A stretch of 57,275 nt of DNA from positions 1-57,275 of the forward strand of contig CACXXD010000005.1 of assembly GCA_902771445.1 (NCBI GenBank). The letters are read 5' to 3'. Source of the stretch: an uncultured Prevotellaceae bacterium. Its GTDB lineage: Bacteria; Bacteroidota; Bacteroidia; Bacteroidales; Bacteroidaceae. This document shows, piece by piece, positions 6,720 to 15,499 of the stretch. The translations under genes and the position numbers were made by a program. The notes beneath the pieces were generated by a model. That model had not been told where the DNA came from, did no database searches, and was given only the letters and a program-made list of their open reading frames with translations. The stretch's first letter is position 1. Every line of letters starts with the position of its first letter.

Positions 6720-9665
6720 TTATTGCAAAGTGACGGCCATCAGACCGATGACCACGTCGTTGGAGAGTGTTCGCACGGTGATGCTCTTCAGCTTCTTCTT
6801 TTCGTTGAGAGGCATGCGCAGCATTTGGGCGGCTCCTCCTTCTATCTCGCGTCCATAGACACCCTTGATGTTGAGGGCTTTGCCGAGATCACGGCTTACG
6901 GTACCATTGCCGAGACAGACCCGATAGGGGCGGGGAGTGATGGTCTGGAATGCCTGTCCGTCAGCGAAATAGTCTTGTTCAATGGGACACCAGTTGTCGG
7001 GATTGCGCAGGCACAGCGTGTCGGTCGAGCCGTCACGATATGTGGCAACGATTAGTCCGTTGTCTATCCGGCTCTGCATGTGGTTGGTCGAGCCAGCCAG
7101 GAGCAGATAGGCCGATGATGCCTTGCCCTTCAGCGGGATTGTGATGCTGTCGGGATAGTTGTCCCACAGCGATGTGTAGACGATGTTTTGTCCTTCTTGT
7201 GGTGTGCGGAACGGTATGCCGGCTGCCACAAAACGGTTGCCTGTGGCCAGCGTGCGGAAAACAGATTCGTTGATGACTGGTGTGTATTGTGGATGGCACC
7301 ATTCGCCTACACCCTGCAACGGAATCTGCAACGTCGTCGTTGCCGGACGAGGTGAGCGATACTGATTCTTGAAAATGTCATCGACCTCGGCATTGAAATA
7401 TTTTGATAGGTCTTGCTGTGTGAACGGTTTAGTCAGGTCGGGTTCTTCCAAGCCCAGTCGTGCGGTCGTTCCCTCTGGCCGAATAGCTTCGTTGTCGTGG
7501 GCAGACATTGGATTGGTTCTTTGCACAGATGCCGCCTCAATAATCTGATGCTGCTCGTTTGTACCCTCAGTGTAGTGGAAACGCGCTCCATCGTGCTGTG
7601 CCAGGATGATGGTGAGCGGCTGGGCGAAGTGCTGTGTAATCTCATAGCGATCCTTTCCATCCTTACGCGTGTACATATATTCTATATAAGGTGTCCTCAC
7701 GCTCACGCTGTCCCAGCTATTGGGGAAGCCCGGCTGAAGGATGCAGCGCCCATCGAGTGCATCAGGTTGCACACCAAAGAGACCTTCGACAATCGCCCGA
7801 CTGGCTATGCCGATGCAGTCGCCAAAGTCGCGATAGCACTCGCCGCGTGCTGCATCGTAGTGAGACAGTTGTCCGAAGTTGGCAGGCGACTGTCCGTAGT
7901 ACATGTTGTCCATCACGGCCCCCATCAGCAGGTCGTAGCCCTCTTCGTACTGTCCGGCCTTGAAGCAGGCCAGAGCCATGTGCATCGTTTCGGCAGTAGC
8001 CACGTTGTTGATGCTCCAGGCGTAGGGCATCCAGTCGGACGTGGCGATGACGTGATAGGGCGAGTCCTCCACTTGGATGTGAGGCAAGTTTCGCTGCATG
8101 GCATTGATGGCCTGGTGCTGCATGAGGTCGTCGCCCAGTCCGCAGTCTATGGGTGTGTAATAGCTCCATGCGGCAGCACTCTCATGCACGCGCTTCAGTC
8201 CTAAGGCATCCTGATGCTCAGCCCAATGGTGCTTGTCGTTCAGCCAGAGCCGTTCTTTCATGGCTTGCGCTATGGCTTCGGCCTCATGGCGATAGGGTGT
8301 TGGGTCTTCGCCAATGATTTCAGCAATGCGTGCCGCAGTCTTGTTGTCAAAATAGTTATAGGCAGTAGCGTGGGTGACGGCTCCACCGCTATAATATAAT
8401 GCATCCGAGGCCCAGATGCAGCAGTAGGCATCGTACAGATGGTCGCCGTCAGGGTCGAAGTTGCGCTTCTCCCACTCCAGATGTCGCTTGATGACGGGCC
8501 ACATCTGGCGCATGTAGACCGTGTCGGCATTGTACATGAAGTGGCGCAGCAGTTCGTCCATGTAGTTCAGGTTCATGTCGTAGTGGTGCATCTGGTTGTT
8601 CTTCTCCGGATTGCGACAGATGTAGCCGTTTGAGTACATCTGCGTACCCCACTTCTTTTCGGCGCGAGCCATGTTCATGCCCGGGTCTTGCGTGGGGTGG
8701 GGGATGATGGGCTCCACCTGTGTCACCTGACTTTTTGCGTATGCATCGAAGTGAGCGTGCTGACGGTCGTTCCATCCGAGCACGTCGCCCACGTAGGCAG
8801 CCCGCCAGCCCGCCAGCGGCATGCGCCAGCCTATGCAGCCGTGCAGCCACGTCTGACCGTCCCAGTCGCCGTCGGCTGCCATCACGAGTGCGCTGCCCAG
8901 TGTGTTGACGTAAGGATCGGGGGTTGTGAACTGCACCCTCTGTCCCAGTGCTTGCCAGTGCTGAGCGGCTTCCTTGTAGAGCCGATGGGCTTCGGCAAAT
9001 GACACGTTTGCGACGGAATCGAGCATGACCGCCACGTAGGCCGTCGTCTTGCCGTCGTCCAAACTGATGGCACCGCTTGTCTTCAGTCCACGTTCTTGCG
9101 CGTCATGTTCGAACACACCGGGCGCATCGGCTCCAATATCGCCATTGCGCTTCAGTTTCGGATTGGCAATCTGGCAAACCTTCGTCTGCACGTTGAGCGG
9201 CATGGGGGCCAGACCATCGCTTACGAACTGCCAGACAGCTCCCTCCTGCTTGGGCATGGCCACGACACTCACGCGCAGTAGTCCCTCGCCCCAGCGACGA
9301 TCCTTCAGCATATATTCGCGCATTCCGTCGCGATAGACGGCCTTGCAATAGTCGGTAGAGTCAAGGGCAACGTTGTTGACTGTGAATCGGATGTTGCGGT
9401 GATGTCCTTTCTTGACGACGGCAAAGACGGGACGGTCACTCGTCTCTACGCGCCAGTCGGTGGGCGAGCCGTAGAGCGCTCTTGTGAAACGGTTGGTTCC
9501 GTTCTCGCAGACAAAGGCTCCCTGTTCGGGCCAGTATTGCTGTGTGCGTTGTTTGCCGCGCGTTTCTTCGTTATATGCTTGCAGTGCTCCGGCAATCTGC
9601 GGCTGTGCCATGCCGTGAAGGGCGAGGCCTGACAGTGCGAGGAGGCTCATAAAGAGTTTTTTCAT
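6720..9665 (-). CDS. Secreted DUF4450 family protein, putative glycoside hydrolase
   Basis: A secreted protein of 981 residues. The start at 9665 (MKKLFMSLLALSGLALHGMAQ) gives a clean signal peptide; the reading frame stays open 153 bp further upstream without one. I recognise it as a DUF4450 protein of Bacteroidota. The central region (about 280-700) is rich in helices with Trp/Tyr/His motifs such as WLHGCIGWRMPLAGWR and WPVIKRHLEWEKRNFDPDGD, typical of (alpha/alpha)6-toroid glycosidases. The last 200 residues look like a beta-sandwich. It is probably periplasmic and acts on a plant or host polysaccharide, but the substrate is unknown. It has no SusC/SusD neighbours. Confidence 0.75.
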   Translation of the reverse strand: MKKLFMSLLALSGLALHGMAQPQIAGALQAYNEETRGKQRTQQYWPEQGAFVCENGTNRFTRALYGSPTDWRVETSDRPVFAVVKKGHHRNIRFTVNNVALDSTDYCKAVYRDGMREYMLKDRRWGEGLLRVSVVAMPKQEGAVWQFVSDGLAPMPLNVQTKVCQIANPKLKRNGDIGADAPGVFEHDAQERGLKTSGAISLDDGKTTAYVAVMLDSVANVSFAEAHRLYKEAAQHWQALGQRVQFTTPDPYVNTLGSALVMAADGDWDGQTWLHGCIGWRMPLAGWRAAYVGDVLGWNDRQHAHFDAYAKSQVTQVEPIIPHPTQDPGMNMARAEKKWGTQMYSNGYICRNPEKNNQMHHYDMNLNYMDELLRHFMYNADTVYMRQMWPVIKRHLEWEKRNFDPDGDHLYDAYCCIWASDALYYSGGAVTHATAYNYFDNKTAARIAEIIGEDPTPYRHEAEAIAQAMKERLWLNDKHHWAEHQDALGLKRVHESAAAWSYYTPIDCGLGDDLMQHQAINAMQRNLPHIQVEDSPYHVIATSDWMPYAWSINNVATAETMHMALACFKAGQYEEGYDLLMGAVMDNMYYGQSPANFGQLSHYDAARGECYRDFGDCIGIASRAIVEGLFGVQPDALDGRCILQPGFPNSWDSVSVRTPYIEYMYTRKDGKDRYEITQHFAQPLTIILAQHDGARFHYTEGTNEQHQIIEAASVQRTNPMSAHDNEAIRPEGTTARLGLEEPDLTKPFTQQDLSKYFNAEVDDIFKNQYRSPRPATTTLQIPLQGVGEWCHPQYTPVINESVFRTLATGNRFVAAGIPFRTPQEGQNIVYTSLWDNYPDSITIPLKGKASSAYLLLAGSTNHMQSRIDNGLIVATYRDGSTDTLCLRNPDNWCPIEQDYFADGQAFQTITPRPYRVCLGNGTVSRDLGKALNIKGVYGREIEGGAAQMLRMPLNEKKKLKSITVRTLSNDVVIGLMAVTLQ

Positions 9666-9842
9666 GTTGCAATAGTTTTCCAGTTCGTTTTTTCCATTAG
9701 CTATGATTTGTTTCAGAGGCATGAGTTGTAGAAACTCTGAAAAACAGAAGTTCAGACGATAGTTTGGCTTGATAGAAAAAATGCGTTGCTGTCTATTGTC
9801 TGAACTCCTGATGCTCATTCACCCGTATTGTGTTGCGTATGG

Positions 9843-10547
9843 TTATTTCCTGACAGGACGGATGGGGAAGCCACCGTAGCGGTGCCATGAGTAGTTCCAG
9901 CTGATTTCGTCGTCCTCTATACTGAGGTAGTGGGCACCACCGCTGTAATAGGTGTCCAACGTGGCCGACCAGTATTTTCCGCCTTGCTTCTGACCGTTTA
10001 TCTCGCTGTCCCAGCGGGCGCCTGCCTCGGGGAAGAACACGTTCTCGCCGTTGGGTCCCGTAAAGAGTACGCCTTTCTTCTGGTTCAGGGTGATTCTCTG
10101 TTTGGTACACTCCTGTATGAGTTCCTTAAATTGTTCTTGTGTGGGCAAGCACCACTCGTCGCCCCATATCACGTAGGCCGCATCATATTTGGTCCCTGCA
10201 ATGTTGTTGCCCAAAAAGTGGCAGTTCATGGCATTGCCGTCGCAGTGCGAATAAGACACCCAGTCGTAGAGTCCTTTCTCTTCGAACTCGCCCCAGGCAA
10301 AATAAGAGCCGGCATCGGAGGGCTGTTCGGCGCCTATGTTGCAGGTAGCCCACATTGTGCCGCTGGGCATGCCCAAGTCCACCCATTCGTGAAACTCTTC
10401 CGTATCGATAGTCATTTCCTTTATCTCGCTGGAGTGAATCCTGACCTGTGTACCGTCATTTTTCTCAATTACTAAGACGTATTTCGTCTGTGCAAAGAGC
10501 GACAGACCAATCACCGTCATAAGCAAAAGTGACAATATTCTTTTCAT
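9843..10547 (-). CDS. Secreted protein with Fibrobacter/Bacteroidota major paralogous-type domain
   Basis: A 234-residue exported protein. The signal peptide MKRILSLLLMTVIGLSLFAQ is followed by a short strand-rich segment (YVLVIEKNDGTQVRIHSSEI) seen in many Bacteroidota surface proteins. A domain of about 175 residues starts EWVDLGMPSGTMWATCNIGA, includes YFAWGE, WCLPTQEQF and YWSAT, and ends IRPVR. This is the family sometimes called the Fibrobacter major paralogous domain (C-type-lectin-like fold by inference). It is usually found in secreted or surface proteins; no enzymatic activity is known to me. It stands alone, upstream of the DUF4450 gene on the same strand with a 177-bp gap. Confidence 0.75.
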   Translation of the reverse strand: MKRILSLLLMTVIGLSLFAQTKYVLVIEKNDGTQVRIHSSEIKEMTIDTEEFHEWVDLGMPSGTMWATCNIGAEQPSDAGSYFAWGEFEEKGLYDWVSYSHCDGNAMNCHFLGNNIAGTKYDAAYVIWGDEWCLPTQEQFKELIQECTKQRITLNQKKGVLFTGPNGENVFFPEAGARWDSEINGQKQGGKYWSATLDTYYSGGAHYLSIEDDEISWNYSWHRYGGFPIRPVRK

Positions 10548-10697
10548 TTTAAAACAATAAGAGAAACTGCAATGTTATTAATACGTCTGCAAAAGTAACT
10601 AAAAAAAATGACTTTACAGCATCTTGTCGAACGTTTTTCAATAATTTTTTTAGCTACAGCTTAGTCCTGTTATTTGCCGTTTGCTTTGTCTGACTTA

Positions 10698-10740
10698 GTA
10701 ACGGTAAAAAAAATGTCCCAATTTAATTTTTTACCGTTAC
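10698..10740. repeat. 14-bp perfect inverted repeat upstream of the uronate operon
   Basis: The arms GTAACGGTAAAAAA (10698-10711) and TTTTTTACCGTTAC (10727-10740) are perfect complements with a 15-base AT-rich loop. It ends about 15 bp before the -33 element of the operon promoter, so it could be a regulator-binding site or a hairpin end of the divergent upstream region. Confidence 0.7.
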
Positions 10741-10754
10741 TTTACAGCTATTTT

Positions 10755-10785
10755 TTTGCAAATCAACAGATTATTTGTATCTTTG
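10755..10785 (+). promoter_or_regulatory. Bacteroidota-type promoter of the uronate salvage operon
   Basis: TTTG at 10755-10758 and TATCTTTG at 10778-10785, with a 19-bp spacer, match the TTTG/TAnnTTTG consensus. The start codon of the first gene is about 30 bp downstream. Confidence 0.8.
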
Positions 10786-10815
10786 CAGTCATACAGAATT
10801 AATTTATATCTTTTT

Positions 10816-11958
10816 ATGTTCTCATATCATATCTATTCCCCTTATCGTGTGTGTCCGCTGGGTGCGCACGTAGACCATCAGCATGGTCTGGTGACAGGAT
10901 TCGCCATTGACAAGGGCGTCGACCTGTGGTTCAATGTAAGAGAGGACGGCGAGGTGAACCTGACGTCGCGTTCCTTCGAAGGTGAAGTTCACTTCCACGT
11001 AAACACCCCCTCGCAGGTGAAAGAGCATCACTGGGGCGACTATGCCCGTGGTGCCAAGTTTGCCCTGCGCAAGCGTTTCGAGCTGACCCACGGCATCGAG
11101 GGTGTCATCCAGGGCTCGCTGCCCGTTGGCGGTCTGTCGTCGAGTGCTGCCGTGCTCATTGCCTACGTCATGGCCTTTGCCAAGGCCAACGGCATCACCC
11201 TGCAGCCCTTCGAGGTGGTGCAGATTGCCTCAGAGGCTGAGCGCGAGTACATCGGCTTGAACAATGGTCTGCTGGATCAGGCTTGCATCGCTCTGGGAAA
11301 GAAAGACGGTCTGCTGTTCCTCGACTGTGACAGCAACGATTATCGCATCATCAAGCGCAATCCCGATATGCCTGAGTTCGAGATTGGCATCTTCTTTTCT
11401 GGACTGACCCGCTCGCTGGTGAACAGCGACTACAACCTGCGTGTGTTTGAGTGCAAGACAGCCGCATGGAACATGCTGGCCTATCTTGACCAGCCGCTCA
11501 AGGCGTTCGACAAGACCTTCCTTCGCGATATTCCGAAGGCCACGTTCGACAAGACACGCATCGCCATGCCGGCCCGCTTTGCCCGTCGTGCCGAGCATTT
11601 CTATTCCGAATATCGTCGGGTGCGTCAGGGCGTGACAGCCTGGGAGACGGGCAATCTGAAACTGTTCGGCAAGCTGTCGTTCGACTCCTGCGAAAGTTCC
11701 ATTCACAATTATGAGTGCGGTTCGCCTGAGCTGATTGCCATCTACGAGATCATGCGCAATCTGCCCGGTGTCTATGGTGGCCGATTCTCTGGTGCCGGCT
11801 TCAAGGGTGCTTGCATTGCGCTGGTGGATCCTGCCCACAAGGTGCAGATCGAGACCGTGCTGACCGAGCAGTATCTGAAGCAGTTCCCCGAATACGAGAA
11901 GACCTTCAAGGTGTTCTGGGTGAAGCCGGACGACGGTGCGAGATTCGTAGAAGACTGA
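10816..11958 (+). CDS. GHMP kinase, galacturonokinase-like
   Basis: A sugar kinase of 380 residues in the galactokinase family. The start at 10816 lies in the proper place after the promoter and begins at the conserved substrate loop. True galactokinases read GRVNLIGEHTDY there; this protein reads YRVCPLGAHVDHQHG, close to the plant galacturonokinase motif RICPLGAHIDHQGG. Other blocks also match what I recall of the plant enzyme: the ATP loop VGGLSSSAAV, GLNNGLLDQ, RRAEHFYSE and PGVYGGRFSGAGFKG. The expected reaction is galacturonate + ATP to galacturonate-1-phosphate. The next two genes encode a nucleotidyltransferase and a UDP-glucuronate epimerase, which fits. Galactokinase activity remains possible. 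Confidence 0.85.
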   Translation: MFSYHIYSPYRVCPLGAHVDHQHGLVTGFAIDKGVDLWFNVREDGEVNLTSRSFEGEVHFHVNTPSQVKEHHWGDYARGAKFALRKRFELTHGIEGVIQGSLPVGGLSSSAAVLIAYVMAFAKANGITLQPFEVVQIASEAEREYIGLNNGLLDQACIALGKKDGLLFLDCDSNDYRIIKRNPDMPEFEIGIFFSGLTRSLVNSDYNLRVFECKTAAWNMLAYLDQPLKAFDKTFLRDIPKATFDKTRIAMPARFARRAEHFYSEYRRVRQGVTAWETGNLKLFGKLSFDSCESSIHNYECGSPELIAIYEIMRNLPGVYGGRFSGAGFKGACIALVDPAHKVQIETVLTEQYLKQFPEYEKTFKVFWVKPDDGARFVED

Positions 11959-11986
11959 TTGTTGTTGGGACTAAAAGAACAGAGAC

Positions 11987-12721
11987 ATGAAAAATATTGT
12001 GATAGCCGCCGGCTATGCCACACGTCTGGGCGAGCTGACGAAGAACTTTCCCAAGCCATTGCTGAAGATTGGCGAGAACACCATCCTGGGACGCATGCTC
12101 GACGACATCGACCAGATTCCCGAGATCGACGAGCACGTCATTGTCACCAACCATAAGTTTGCGCCCATCTTCGAAGACTGGGCCAGTACGTCGTTCTATA
12201 CAAAGCCCATTACTATTATAGACGATGGCACCGAGACCAATGAGACGCGCCTGGGTGCCGTGTGCGACTTGCTGTTTGCGATGGACAAGCTCGACGTGAA
12301 CGACGACATGCTGGTGGTGGCTGCCGACAACCTGTTGTTCTTCTCGTTCAAGGAGTTTGTCGACTTTGCCAACGAGAAAGGTACCTCGTGCATCATGTGC
12401 CATCGCCAGGACGACGTAGAGAAGCTGCGCCGCACAGGTGTGGTGGAACTTGACGAAGACATGCGCGTGCTGGGCATGGAGGAAAAACCGCAGGAGCCGA
12501 AGAGCCACTGGGCCGTTCCTCCTTTTTATATATATAAGGCCAAGGATCTGGAACTGATTTGTCATTCGGTAGAGAACGGATGCGGCAAGGACGCACCGGG
12601 CAATCTGGCTCACTACATGGTCGACCATGTGGCGATGCATGCCTGGCCCATGTCAGCCGGACGTTTCGACATCGGCAGTCTGGACACTTATTACGAGGCA
12701 GTAGAGAAATTCGGAAAATAA
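11987..12721 (+). CDS. Sugar-1-phosphate nucleotidyltransferase
   Basis: A 244-residue nucleotidyltransferase of the RmlA/GlmU N-terminal type. It opens MKNIVIAAGYATRLGELT, a variant of the AAGxGTRL loop in which the usual second glycine-rich turn is Y-A-T-R, followed by FPKPLLKIGENTIL. VVAADNLLFF holds the metal-binding Asp, and the FDIGSLDTYYEA tail is typical of the family. It lies 28 bp after the GHMP kinase and 15 bp before the epimerase. In this context it most likely turns galacturonate-1-phosphate into UDP-galacturonate; the nucleotide and sugar are inferred from the neighbours, not from residues. Confidence 0.85.
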   Translation: MKNIVIAAGYATRLGELTKNFPKPLLKIGENTILGRMLDDIDQIPEIDEHVIVTNHKFAPIFEDWASTSFYTKPITIIDDGTETNETRLGAVCDLLFAMDKLDVNDDMLVVAADNLLFFSFKEFVDFANEKGTSCIMCHRQDDVEKLRRTGVVELDEDMRVLGMEEKPQEPKSHWAVPPFYIYKAKDLELICHSVENGCGKDAPGNLAHYMVDHVAMHAWPMSAGRFDIGSLDTYYEAVEKFGK

Positions 12722-12736
12722 AACACAATTGAAATT

Positions 12737-13813
12737 ATGCAGAAAATAGAATTAGACAATAAAGTGATTCTGGTGACCGGCTCAGCCGGATTCATCGGTT
12801 CCAATCTGGTGAAACGCCTGTTCCGCGACGTGAAGAATGCCACGATCGTAGGCATCGACAACATGAACGACTACTACGACGTGTCGCTGAAGGAGTTCCG
12901 GCTGAACGAATTGAAAGGACTGGTGCCTGAGGGCATCAAGTATGAGTTTGTGAAGGGCGACATTGCCGACAAAGCTACCATCGACGGCCTCTTTGCTCAG
13001 TACAAGCCCGCCGTGGTGGTGAACTTGGCCGCACAGGCTGGCGTGAGGTATTCGATCACGAATCCCGATGCCTACATCCAGTCAAACCTCATCGGCTTCT
13101 ACAACATCCTTGAGGCCTGCCGTCATTCCTACGACGGCGGTGAGCGTGGTGTGGAGCATCTGGTGTATGCCAGCTCGTCGAGTGTCTACGGCTCCAACAA
13201 GAAAGTGCCTTACTCAACCGACGACAAGGTGGACAACCCCGTGAGCCTCTATGCAGCCACGAAGAAGTCGAACGAGCTGCTGGCCCATGCCTATTCCAAG
13301 CTCTATAACATTCCCTCGACGGGTCTGCGCTTCTTCACGGTCTACGGGCCTGCCGGTCGTCCCGACATGGCCTACTTCGGATTCACCAATAAGCTGAGAA
13401 AGGGCGAGACCATCCAGATCTTCAACTTCGGACATTGCAAGCGCGACTTTACCTTCGTCGACGACATCGTGGAAGGTGTGGTACGCATCATGCAGGGTGC
13501 TCCTGAGAAGAAGAACGGCGAAGACGGACTGCCATTGCCGCCTTATGCCGTCTACAACATCGGCAACAACAGTCCTGAGAATCTGCTCGACTTTGTTGAC
13601 ATCCTGCAGCAGGAACTGATCCGGGCCAAGGTGCTGCCCGAAGACTACGACTTCGAGGCACACAAGAAGCTGGTGCCGATGCAGGCCGGCGACGTGCCTG
13701 TCACATACGCAGACACCAGTGCGCTGGAGCGCGATTTCGGCTATAAGCCGTCCACGCCGCTTCGCTCCGGCCTGCGTGCCTTTGCCGAGTGGTATGCATC
13801 TTTTTATAAATAA
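12737..13813 (+). CDS. UDP-glucuronate 4-epimerase
   Basis: An extended short-chain dehydrogenase/epimerase of 358 residues. The NAD site is TGSAGFIGSNL near residues 14-24; the catalytic triad lies in YASSSSVYG and SLYAATKKSNE (YxxxK). NMNDYYDVSLKE and FTVYGPAGRPDMA are typical of UDP-glucuronate 4-epimerases (the plant GAE and bacterial Cap1J group), which interconvert UDP-GlcA and UDP-GalA. It is the third gene of the operon and would link salvaged galacturonate to UDP-glucuronate for surface polysaccharide synthesis. Confidence 0.92.
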   Translation: MQKIELDNKVILVTGSAGFIGSNLVKRLFRDVKNATIVGIDNMNDYYDVSLKEFRLNELKGLVPEGIKYEFVKGDIADKATIDGLFAQYKPAVVVNLAAQAGVRYSITNPDAYIQSNLIGFYNILEACRHSYDGGERGVEHLVYASSSSVYGSNKKVPYSTDDKVDNPVSLYAATKKSNELLAHAYSKLYNIPSTGLRFFTVYGPAGRPDMAYFGFTNKLRKGETIQIFNFGHCKRDFTFVDDIVEGVVRIMQGAPEKKNGEDGLPLPPYAVYNIGNNSPENLLDFVDILQQELIRAKVLPEDYDFEAHKKLVPMQAGDVPVTYADTSALERDFGYKPSTPLRSGLRAFAEWYASFYK

Positions 13814-13842
13814 ATATGGTTATCAACTAAAATCTATGAGCT

Positions 13843-15339
13843 ATGATGGAGTTTGATCAAATGTACATTTGGATTGCCGCAGGCATCATTCTGTTGGCTG
13901 TGTTCCTTTTCATCTCCTACGTCAAGGCACCGCCCTCGTTTGCTTTTATCATCTCCGGTCTTTCCAAGGAGCCGCGTGTGCTCATTGGCTCAGGCGGATT
14001 CCGCATACCTTTCTTTGAGCGACTCGACCGCGTCTATCTGGGACAGATCACGGTTGACATCAAGACGGAAGAGAGCGTTCCCACCAACGATTTCATCAAC
14101 GTCGATGTGGATGCCGTGGCCAAGATCAGGGTGACCCCCAACTCCGACGGTACGCGTCTGGCTGCCAAGAACTTCCTGAACATGACGCCTGAGGAGATTG
14201 CCGCTCAGTTGCAGGACTCGCTGCAGGGTAACATGCGCGAGATTATCGGTACGCTCGACTTGCGCTCGCTCAACACCGATCGCGACGGCTTCTCCGACCA
14301 GGTGATGATGAAGGCGCAGCCCGACATGGCCAAGCTGGGCATTGAGATCATTTCGTGCAACATTCAGAACGTGACCGACCGCGAGGGGCTCATCAAGGAC
14401 TTGGGTGCCGACAACACGGCGAAGATCAAGAAGGATGCTGCCATCAACCGGGCCGTGGCTGAGCGCGACGTGAAGATCGAGGTGAGCAAGGCCGACAAGG
14501 AGAGCAATGATGCCCGCGTGGATGCCGACACGGCCATTGCTATCAAGAACAACGAGCTGGCGCTGCGACGTGCTGCGCTGAAGAAGGAGGCCGACACGGC
14601 GCAGGCCGATGCCGATGCCGCATACGCCATTCAGCAGCAGGAACAGCAGAAGACCATCAACATCAAGACCGTTGAGGCTGAGATTGAGAAGACCAAGCGC
14701 GAGCAGATTCTGTCGAAGGAGCAGATTGAAATCAAGATGAACCAACTGGCCGCAGAGGTGGAGAAGAAAGCCGATGCCGACAAGTACAAGGTGGAGATTG
14801 ATGCTGCTGCCGATCTGGAACAGCGCAAGCGCGTGGCCGAGGCGCAGAAGTATGAGGCTGAGCAGCGAGCACTGGCACAGAATGCCGAGTCGGATGCCAC
14901 TCGCTATCGTCTGGAGCAGGAGGCTGCGGGTATCAAGGCCAAGGGCGAGGCCGAGGCATACGCTATTCAGAAAAAGGGTGAGGCTGAGGCTCTGGCAATG
15001 GACAAGAAGGCCGAGGCCTACAAGAAGTACAACAATGCTGCCGTGATTCAGATGATGATCGAGGTGCTGCCGCAGGTGGTGGAGAACGTGGCCAAGCCCA
15101 TCTCCAGCATCAAGGATGTCAACATCTACAGTGGCGACGGCAATGGCATCTCTGCCATGTCGGGCAATGTGCCAGTAGCCATCAAGCAGGCCTTCGACGT
15201 GTTGAAGTCAGCAACGGGGGTCGACATGGCCGACATCATGCGTGCTGGAACCATTGAGGCCAAGACCACTCGCAACATCAACCTGAATGACGATGCTGCC
15301 GATGCTGTGAACAACATGATTGGAAAGGGCGACAAGTAA
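13843..15339 (+). CDS. Flotillin-like SPFH-domain protein
   Basis: A 498-residue flotillin/YqiK-type protein. One N-terminal membrane segment (about 7-26) is followed by an SPFH/band-7 domain (30-200). A long Ala/Glu/Lys-rich coiled coil (about 200-390, with repeats such as KGEAEAYAIQKKGEAEALA) and a flotillin C-terminal region follow. Such proteins form oligomeric scaffolds in membrane microdomains. It lies 29 bp downstream of the epimerase and may be read through from that operon. No NfeD-family partner, which often accompanies bacterial flotillins, is visible next to it. Confidence 0.92.
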   Translation: MMEFDQMYIWIAAGIILLAVFLFISYVKAPPSFAFIISGLSKEPRVLIGSGGFRIPFFERLDRVYLGQITVDIKTEESVPTNDFINVDVDAVAKIRVTPNSDGTRLAAKNFLNMTPEEIAAQLQDSLQGNMREIIGTLDLRSLNTDRDGFSDQVMMKAQPDMAKLGIEIISCNIQNVTDREGLIKDLGADNTAKIKKDAAINRAVAERDVKIEVSKADKESNDARVDADTAIAIKNNELALRRAALKKEADTAQADADAAYAIQQQEQQKTINIKTVEAEIEKTKREQILSKEQIEIKMNQLAAEVEKKADADKYKVEIDAAADLEQRKRVAEAQKYEAEQRALAQNAESDATRYRLEQEAAGIKAKGEAEAYAIQKKGEAEALAMDKKAEAYKKYNNAAVIQMMIEVLPQVVENVAKPISSIKDVNIYSGDGNGISAMSGNVPVAIKQAFDVLKSATGVDMADIMRAGTIEAKTTRNINLNDDAADAVNNMIGKGDK

Positions 15340-15364
15340 GTCGCTTGGCTCAGTTAGAGACAGG

Positions 15365-15434
15365 AAATCTTCAAAAATCTTACGCAAATAGTGCGAATGC
15401 CTATAATTGTCGTAAGGTTTTTGAAGATTTTTTA
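15365..15434 (+). terminator. Terminator after the flotillin-like gene
   Basis: Arms of 20 bases at 15365-15384 and 15411-15430 pair with one mismatch, and a T run follows the right arm. The region sits between the convergent flotillin and GT4 genes and may serve both strands. Confidence 0.75.
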
Positions 15435-15499
15435 ATTCATTCTAAATCTAAAATGGAGATGATTTATGAAATAATTTTGATGGTTGGTATATAAAGATC

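Noticed and set aside
10816-11958. Ordinary galactokinase (galK)
   Set aside because: The substrate loop and several other blocks match galacturonokinase, no galT or galM is nearby, and the neighbours are uronate-sugar genes.
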